A DNA stretch of 10,802 nucleotides from Anaerolineae bacterium (GTDB lineage Bacteria > Chloroflexota > Anaerolineae > Aggregatilineales > Aggregatilineaceae), in assembly GCA_018056405.1 (NCBI GenBank), contig JAGPFT010000054.1:1-10802 (forward strand). The letters are read 5' to 3'. Under the pieces are notes generated by a model. The model was not told where the DNA came from, ran no database searches, and saw nothing but the letters and a program-made list of their open reading frames with translations. Below are positions 6,569 through 10,802 of this stretch, in pieces (position 1 is the stretch's first letter; each line of letters starts with the position of its first letter). A program made the translations under genes and the position numbers.

Positions 6569-6986
6569 ACCCCGGCCTGATGTTCGTTCAATGTGCGCGA
6601 ATCAACAAACGCACGTTGATTCTTGGTAGCATAACGGCGCATTTTGTCTTACAATGACGGTATAGGTGGGAATGGACGGGACAGGAAAGGGAACGGAGTC
6701 AAGCAGCCCGATCGGGTGCCGCGCTGGCCGGCGCTGTCTGCGTCTATTCGTGCGACCTAAGCGCCGTGTGCGTCATCCAAGCAGTAAGTAATGCACGCAG
6801 TTGATGGGAAAGGAGGGTGCCATCGGCTAAGATAGGGGACAAGGCTAAGCGGATTTCACGTGTATAAGCTCAGTTTCATGTTGTGTTAGGGCGGGTTTAG
6901 CGCACGCGGTGTATTCTGGCAAGAGTGTGCCGCAAGGGCGCGAGACGATTCGTTCGCAGATTACCAGACTTAAAAGGAGAAGATCG
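6569..6986 (+). promoter_or_regulatory. 418-base non-coding leader upstream of the importer operon
   Basis: No supported gene lies here. It holds a perfect 8-bp inverted repeat (6599-6622), a -10-like TACAAT (6650-6655) without a good -35, a CCCGATCGGG palindrome (6707-6716), a possible long-range pairing of CTGCGT (6738-6743) with ACGCAG (6795-6800), and an AGGAGG (6811-6816) that serves no plausible start codon. If transcription begins near 6660 the 5' leader would exceed 300 bases, long enough for a structured regulatory RNA. I could not match it to any riboswitch consensus I know. Confidence 0.4.
6599..6622. promoter_or_regulatory. Candidate operator (8-bp inverted repeat) upstream of the importer genes
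   Basis: GAATCAAC (6599-6606) and GTTGATTC (6615-6622) are perfect complements with an 8-base spacer. An overlapping second inverted repeat, CAATGTGCG (6589-6597) with CGCACGTTG (6610-6618), matches at 8 of 9 positions. The site begins 31 bases after the dehydrogenase stop codon and lies just upstream of a -10-like TACAAT, so it could be a repressor site for the importer operon. It does not clearly match the repeats at 861-932. Confidence 0.4.
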
Positions 6987-8339
6987 ATGAAAAAGCTCAT
7001 GTTCCTGTCCATCGCATTGGTCATGGTGATCGCCCTGGCCCTGCCAGCATCGCCGATCAGCGCGCAGGAAAAGACCAAGATTGATGTGTGGATCGCCTTC
7101 CAGGACTATCGTTGGGACTGGGCCAAGGAAGTGGCCGCCGAGTTCAACGCGATGTTCCCACAGTATGAAGTGGTCGTCACCGGCGGCTATAGCTACGAGA
7201 CCATGTTCGCCCAGGTTGCCGTGGCTGCCGAGCAGGGTCAGCTTCCTGCCGTTGTTCAGTATTTCGAGGCGGCCACGCAGGACGCGCGCGATAGCGGGCT
7301 GTTCAAGCCGATCGCCGATGCCCTGGGCGACCGTACCGAGATCAACGGGCTGAAAGTGGACATGGAAGACTACGTGGCCCCGGTGATCGCCTACTACACT
7401 CTCGAAGGCAAGTTCACCTCTATGCCCTGGAACACGTCCTCGGCGATCATGTTCTCGAACATGAAGTACCTGAACGCTGCGGGCTGGGACAAACCGCCGG
7501 CGACCTGGCAAGAAATGGACGCCGCCTGCGAAGCGATCATGGCCCTGGACAACGCGCCTGAGTACTGCTGGACCTTCCCCAACCACGGCTGGTTCTTCGA
7601 GCAGTGGCTGGCCGTGCAGGACGCGCTGTACGTCAACAACGGCAATGGCCGCGAGGCGCGCGCGACCGAGGTCGCCTTCAACAGTGAGGCGGGTGTGGCC
7701 GTCCTGGAGTGGCTGGATGACCAATACGACAAGGGCTACCTGTACTACAGCGGCGCGCAGGGTGGTGACTCCTGGTCCACTGTGGATCAGGCCTACTCGA
7801 CGCAGCAGGTAGCTATGGCTGTCTACAGCAGCTCGGACACCACCCTCTACACGGAGATGGGCGTCGAGGGCGGTTTCGAGAGCATCGCCTCGTTCTACCC
7901 CTACAACGGCGAGGTCGGCTGGACGGGCAACCTGATCGGTGGGGCGACACTGTGGCTGGTGGAGGGCCTCGAGCCGGCGGCTGAAGAAGGCGCGCTGACC
8001 TTCCTGGTGTACTTCACCAACACCGAGAATGCCGCAGACTGGCACAAGGTTACCGGCTACATCCCGATCCGGATGAGCGCCTATCAGATGCTGATTGACG
8101 AAGGCTACTACGAGGCCAATCCGAATCAGACGGTGGCGCTGGAGCAGCTTGCTCAGAGCACAATCACCCCGGCGACCAGCGGCGCGCTGGTGGGCGGCTT
8201 CCCGGCCATCCGCAATGTGGTCACCGCTGCCATTGACCGCGTGCTGCTGACTGACGACGACCCGGCAGAAGTTCTCGAGCAGGCGGCTGCTGAGTCCAAC
8301 GTGATCATTGAAGAGTACAACCTGCTGAACGCGCCGTAA
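6987..8339 (+). CDS. ugpB: Extracellular solute-binding protein, family 1, UgpB-like
   Basis: A 450-residue substrate-capturing protein of an ABC importer. The signal peptide covers residues 1-26 (MKKL, a hydrophobic core to about 19, then PISA before Gln27). No lipobox cysteine is present, so it is not an obvious lipoprotein. The C-terminal half follows E. coli UgpB closely: IGGATLWL (317-324), ENAADWHKVTGYIPI (347-361), a GYYEANP segment (373-379) and GGFPAIR with Arg409, where UgpB has a substrate-contacting arginine. UgpB binds glycerol-3-phosphate and glycerophosphodiesters; whether this one keeps that specificity or binds a sugar cannot be settled by eye. ATG at 6987 is chosen over the in-frame ATG at 6909 because AAAGGAGA (6973-6980) precedes it and the signal peptide begins there. 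It is first in an operon with two permeases. Confidence 0.93.
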   Translation: MKKLMFLSIALVMVIALALPASPISAQEKTKIDVWIAFQDYRWDWAKEVAAEFNAMFPQYEVVVTGGYSYETMFAQVAVAAEQGQLPAVVQYFEAATQDARDSGLFKPIADALGDRTEINGLKVDMEDYVAPVIAYYTLEGKFTSMPWNTSSAIMFSNMKYLNAAGWDKPPATWQEMDAACEAIMALDNAPEYCWTFPNHGWFFEQWLAVQDALYVNNGNGREARATEVAFNSEAGVAVLEWLDDQYDKGYLYYSGAQGGDSWSTVDQAYSTQQVAMAVYSSSDTTLYTEMGVEGGFESIASFYPYNGEVGWTGNLIGGATLWLVEGLEPAAEEGALTFLVYFTNTENAADWHKVTGYIPIRMSAYQMLIDEGYYEANPNQTVALEQLAQSTITPATSGALVGGFPAIRNVVTAAIDRVLLTDDDPAEVLEQAAAESNVIIEEYNLLNAP

Positions 8340-8364
8340 GGAGACGCGCCTCAGCACCAGTCAT

Positions 8365-8391
8365 GGAGGGGCGGCGTGCTGCCGCCCCTCC
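8365..8391 (+). terminator. Intercistronic hairpin between the binding protein and permease genes
   Basis: GGAGGGGCGGC (8365-8375) and GCCGCCCCTCC (8381-8391) form a perfect 11-bp stem with a 5-base loop, followed by a T-rich stretch at 8401-8409 interrupted by C. It sits 25 bases after the binding-protein stop. In binding-protein importers such hairpins usually act as a leaky terminator or protect the upstream mRNA, so that binding protein is made in excess over permeases. That role is inferred. Confidence 0.6.
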
Positions 8392-8432
8392 GCGATCGGG
8401 TTTCTTTTGTAGCAGAAAGAAAAAACGTCATC

Positions 8433-9629
8433 ATGGTCGTCTCTCCAGTAGTTTTTATGATCCTTGGGGCGGTAGTGGGGGCCGTTGCGCTGGCATGGGT
8501 CTTCCAGCGAGCCGGTGGCCGCCTGCTCCTGGGGCTGGGAATCGGCGCCATCGCCGGGGCGTTTGGCTCGGCGCTGTTCATGGCTCCCCTCGATTACTGC
8601 ACCTTCGAGTCCGGGCGCGAGTCCCTGGATCAGACCTTTGGCTTGATCCTGGTGGTGGCCGGCATAGCCATTGTCCTCACGCCTGTGGGCTGGCTGAGCG
8701 GCAAGCTGCTGCGCCACGAGAGCCTGATGTCCGGGGAACAGACGCAAGGCACCTTCAAGCACTGGTGGATTGCCCTGCCCTTGCTCGCGCCGACGCTGAT
8801 CATTCTCGCCTTGTTCCTGTACTATCCCTCGCTGGAGACGCTGCGCCTTTCGACCATGCTCTCGCGGCTGGGAGCGCGGCGCGAAGTCTTCGTGTGCGTA
8901 GACAACTTCACCCGACTGGTGAAGGATTCTACCTACGCGGATACGCTCGTGCGCACGATGTACATCTCATTCTTCATCGTCGTGCTGAGCATGGGCCTGT
9001 CGCTGCTGATCGCCACGATGGCCTATCTGCCCTTGCGCGGCGCGTCCATCTACCGCATTCTGCTCATCTGGCCCTATGCCATGTCCCCGGCAGTGGCGGG
9101 CATCATCTTCCTGCTGATGTTCAACCCGTCGGGAGGCATGGTCAACTATCTCCTCGGCAAGTGGTTTGGCATCAAGTTGGGCTGGCTCAACGACCCGAAG
9201 GTAGCCCCCTGGACAATCATCCTGGCCAGCGTGTGGAAGTCTATGGGTTTCAACATCCTCTTTTACATTGCCGGGCTGCAAAACGTGCCCAAAGACCTGA
9301 TCGAGGCGGGCGCGATTGACGGCGCGGGAGTGCTGCGGCGCTTCTGGCATATCGTGTGGCCTATGCTCTCGCCGATCACGTTCTTCCTGATCGTCACCAA
9401 CCTGACGTATGCCTTCTTCGAGACCTACGCCACCATTGACTACCTGACCCCCGGCGGTGGGCCGCTGAAGTCGACCACGACCATGATGTACCGCGTGATC
9501 CAGCTAGGCGTGCAGAACAATGACATGGGCAAGGCCGCCGCGGAGTCCATCGTCCTCTTCCTGACAGTCATCGGCATGACGCTCGTGCTGTTCCGAACGG
9601 GCGGGCGGCAAGTCACCTACGGAGTATGA
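8433..9629 (+). CDS. ugpA: ABC importer permease, UgpA/MalF-type, with N-terminal membrane extension
   Basis: A 398-residue inner-membrane permease of the binding-protein-dependent type. The core from about residue 109 aligns in style with E. coli UgpA: IWPYAMSPAVAGIIF (212-226), FNPSGGMVNYLL (230-241), the EAA loop EAGAIDGAGVLRRFWHIVWP (291-310) that docks to the ATPase, and NLTYAFFETYATID (323-336). Usual family length is near 295; about 108 extra N-terminal residues contain three predicted membrane segments (about 2-24, 31-51, 69-90). ATG at 8433 is preferred over the GTG at 8376, which lies in the loop of the strong hairpin at 8365-8391; only a weak purine-rich AGAAAG precedes 8433, so the start is less certain than the frame. 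The next permease follows after 4 bases. Substrate is inferred from the UgpB-like partner. Confidence 0.9.
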   Translation: MVVSPVVFMILGAVVGAVALAWVFQRAGGRLLLGLGIGAIAGAFGSALFMAPLDYCTFESGRESLDQTFGLILVVAGIAIVLTPVGWLSGKLLRHESLMSGEQTQGTFKHWWIALPLLAPTLIILALFLYYPSLETLRLSTMLSRLGARREVFVCVDNFTRLVKDSTYADTLVRTMYISFFIVVLSMGLSLLIATMAYLPLRGASIYRILLIWPYAMSPAVAGIIFLLMFNPSGGMVNYLLGKWFGIKLGWLNDPKVAPWTIILASVWKSMGFNILFYIAGLQNVPKDLIEAGAIDGAGVLRRFWHIVWPMLSPITFFLIVTNLTYAFFETYATIDYLTPGGGPLKSTTTMMYRVIQLGVQNNDMGKAAAESIVLFLTVIGMTLVLFRTGGRQVTYGV

Positions 9630-9633
9630 GGCC

Positions 9634-10512
9634 ATGACGGTTGCTTCACCAGAGACTATGCGCGTGGCGCAGGCTTCATCTTGGAAGAAGAGAGTGCGCT
9701 CATGGGTGCCCAAGCGCTGGTACGCGCACCTCATTCTGACCGTAGCTTGCATCCTGTGCGGCATTCCGCTGTTCTACGCGCTGTTGGTCAGCACGCAGAC
9801 CAACGCCGAGGTTTTCCGCTACCAGTTCACGCCGGGCACGGGCCTGCAATCCAACTGGCACACCGTGTTCTACGAGCGCCATCTGCACACGTACATGCTC
9901 AACAGTGTGATCATGACGGCGGGCATCACCATCTTCAAGACAATCTTCTCGCTGCTGTCCGGCCTGGCCTTTGTCTACTTTCGCTTTCCGGGCAAGTGGC
10001 TGGTCTTCGGCTTTGTGCTGATCACGCTGATGATGCCCACTGAGGTGCTGATCATCGCCCTGTTCCGCTTCATCAACGATCTGGACTGGCAGAACACGTT
10101 CTACGCGCTGATCGTGCCCTTCACCGCCAGCGCGACAGGCACCTTCCTGTTTCGCCAGCATTTCGCCAGTATCCCGCCGGAGCTATCAGAAGCAGCCCAG
10201 CTTGACGGGGCGAATCCGCTGCAGTTCCTGTTCCGGATTCTGGTGCCGATGAGCTGGAACACCATCGGGGCGCTGGCGGTGGTTCAGACGGTCTATGCCT
10301 GGAACATGTACCTGTGGCCCAACATGATCATCTCCGACCCGGACATGCAGACCATCCAGACGGGCATTGGCACGCTGCGCCTTGGCGGCGGGGCACTGCG
10401 CTTCGGCCCGCTGATGCTGGGCACCGTGATCGTCAGCGTGCCACCCGTGATCGTGTTCATCCTGCTGCAGAAGCAGTTCATGAGCGGCTTCACCCTCACG
10501 CGGGAGAAGTAA
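9634..10512 (+). CDS. ugpE: ABC importer permease, UgpE/MalG-type
   Basis: A 292-residue inner-membrane permease, the expected size for the second subunit of a carbohydrate-type importer, with about six membrane segments from residue 31 to 278. It resembles E. coli UgpE in VYFRFPGKWLVFGFVLITLM (114-133), ASATGTFLFRQHF (165-177), the EAA loop EAAQLDGANPLQFLFRILVP (186-205) and YAWNMYLWPNMIISD (221-235). It starts 4 bases after the partner permease; GGAG at 9621-9624, inside the end of that gene, is its likely ribosome binding site, so translation may be coupled. The first 28 residues are a charged cytoplasmic N-terminus. No ATP-binding subunit gene follows before the terminator, so the ATPase must be encoded elsewhere or shared. 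Confidence 0.94.
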   Translation: MTVASPETMRVAQASSWKKRVRSWVPKRWYAHLILTVACILCGIPLFYALLVSTQTNAEVFRYQFTPGTGLQSNWHTVFYERHLHTYMLNSVIMTAGITIFKTIFSLLSGLAFVYFRFPGKWLVFGFVLITLMMPTEVLIIALFRFINDLDWQNTFYALIVPFTASATGTFLFRQHFASIPPELSEAAQLDGANPLQFLFRILVPMSWNTIGALAVVQTVYAWNMYLWPNMIISDPDMQTIQTGIGTLRLGGGALRFGPLMLGTVIVSVPPVIVFILLQKQFMSGFTLTREK

Positions 10513-10531
10513 ACGCCCCCGCCCCTGCCCT

Positions 10532-10561
10532 CGCCGCCGGTCGCCCCGGCGGTGTTTTTTT
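10532..10561 (+). terminator. Intrinsic terminator of the importer operon
   Basis: CGCCGCCGG (10532-10540) pairs with CCGGCGGTG (10546-10554) across a 5-base loop with one G-T wobble, followed by seven T residues (10555-10561). It begins 20 bases after the last permease stop and is the clearest rho-independent terminator in the window. Confidence 0.88.
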
Positions 10562-10598
10562 GCCTCATGGATGAGACAATCAGAAATGGCATGGTTTT

Positions 10599-10628
10599 CG
10601 TAGGGGCGTATTGCAATACACCCCTACG
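10599..10628. repeat. 30-bp near-perfect palindrome (dispersed repeat)
   Basis: The halves CGTAGGGGCGTATTG (10599-10613) and CAATACACCCCTACG (10614-10628) are complementary at 14 of 15 positions; the only mismatch is C10607 with A10620. Palindromes of this GTAGGGGCG...CCCCTAC type are, to my knowledge, common dispersed repeats in Chloroflexota and cyanobacteria. It shares its first ten bases with the repeat at 5697. Confidence 0.7.
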
Positions 10629-10661
10629 GAGGCATTTCGCCAACAGTATCGCTCGCAGGGA

Positions 10662-10773
10662 AAGGGGGCCGGGGGGATAGGGGTTGGAAGGGCTTCGCAA
10701 AGGGTCTCTCAGGAGAAGCCTTATCCCTGCCTCTTCCCCCCATCCCCGGCCCTTCCCCCACGAGGGGGGAAGG
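10662..10773. repeat. G/C-rich nested inverted repeat near the right edge
   Basis: The left arm 10662-10690 (AAGGGGGCCGGGGGGATAGG onward) pairs imperfectly with 10733-10754 (ending CCCCGGCCCTT), enclosing GGCTT (10691-10695) with AAGCC (10716-10720). A further 9-bp stem, CCTTCCCCC (10751-10759) with GGGGGAAGG (10765-10773), follows. It is another member of the intergenic palindrome class and may continue beyond the window. Nothing coding is seen between 10562 and 10802. Confidence 0.55.
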
Positions 10774-10802
10774 GAGAAAAGCGCGCACGCCAGGCCCCTC
10801 CC

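Noticed and set aside
6803..6867. Small leader peptide next to AGGAGG at 6811-6816
   Set aside because: The GTG at 6817 directly abuts the AGGAGG, leaving no spacing, and gives only 16 codons; the ATG at 6803 gives 8 codons. Neither is convincing.
6897..8357. Long minus-strand open frame opposite the binding protein
   Set aside because: Antisense shadow of the UgpB-like gene without domain features.

Overview
The window is GC-rich and almost fully explained by eight complete genes plus intergenic palindromic repeats. The closest protein styles I recognise, and the C-rich/G-rich hairpin repeats between genes, suggest a Chloroflexota bacterium (Anaerolineae-like). That is an inference from style; no rRNA or marker gene is present to prove it.

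Layout. The left part is on the minus strand: a DeoR/GlpR-type repressor (53-838), with a class I glutamine amidotransferase-like protein (961-1827) upstream of it in the same direction. A 403-base divergent spacer (1828-2230) carries a striking nested palindromic element (1941-2051). On the plus strand follow a tungsten-type aldehyde:ferredoxin oxidoreductase (2231-4141) and, three bases later, a glutamine-synthetase-like ligase (4145-5539). After a repeat-filled gap comes a short-chain dehydrogenase (5804-6568). After a 418-base leader region comes an ABC importer set resembling UgpB-UgpA-UgpE (6987-8339, 8433-9629, 9634-10512), closed by a good intrinsic terminator (10532-10561). The last 240 bases are non-coding and hold more palindromic repeats.

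How the genes may work together. A glutamine-synthetase-like ligase, an amidotransferase-like hydrolase, an alcohol/ketone dehydrogenase and an aldehyde oxidoreductase are the four enzyme types needed to break down an amino alcohol or amine through gamma-glutamyl intermediates: ligate to glutamate, oxidise the alcohol, oxidise the aldehyde, hydrolyse off glutamate. Known gamma-glutamyl routes (Puu for putrescine, the aniline route, and the ethanolamine route of actinobacterial GlnA4) use other oxidation enzymes. Here a ferredoxin-linked, probably tungsten-dependent enzyme may take the aldehyde step. The Ugp-like importer would bring in the substrate or a glycerophospho-/sugar-like precursor, and the DeoR protein would sense a phosphorylated intermediate. 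This combined pathway is a hypothesis. The individual family assignments are strong.

No CRISPR array, tRNA, rRNA, transposase or phage gene was seen.
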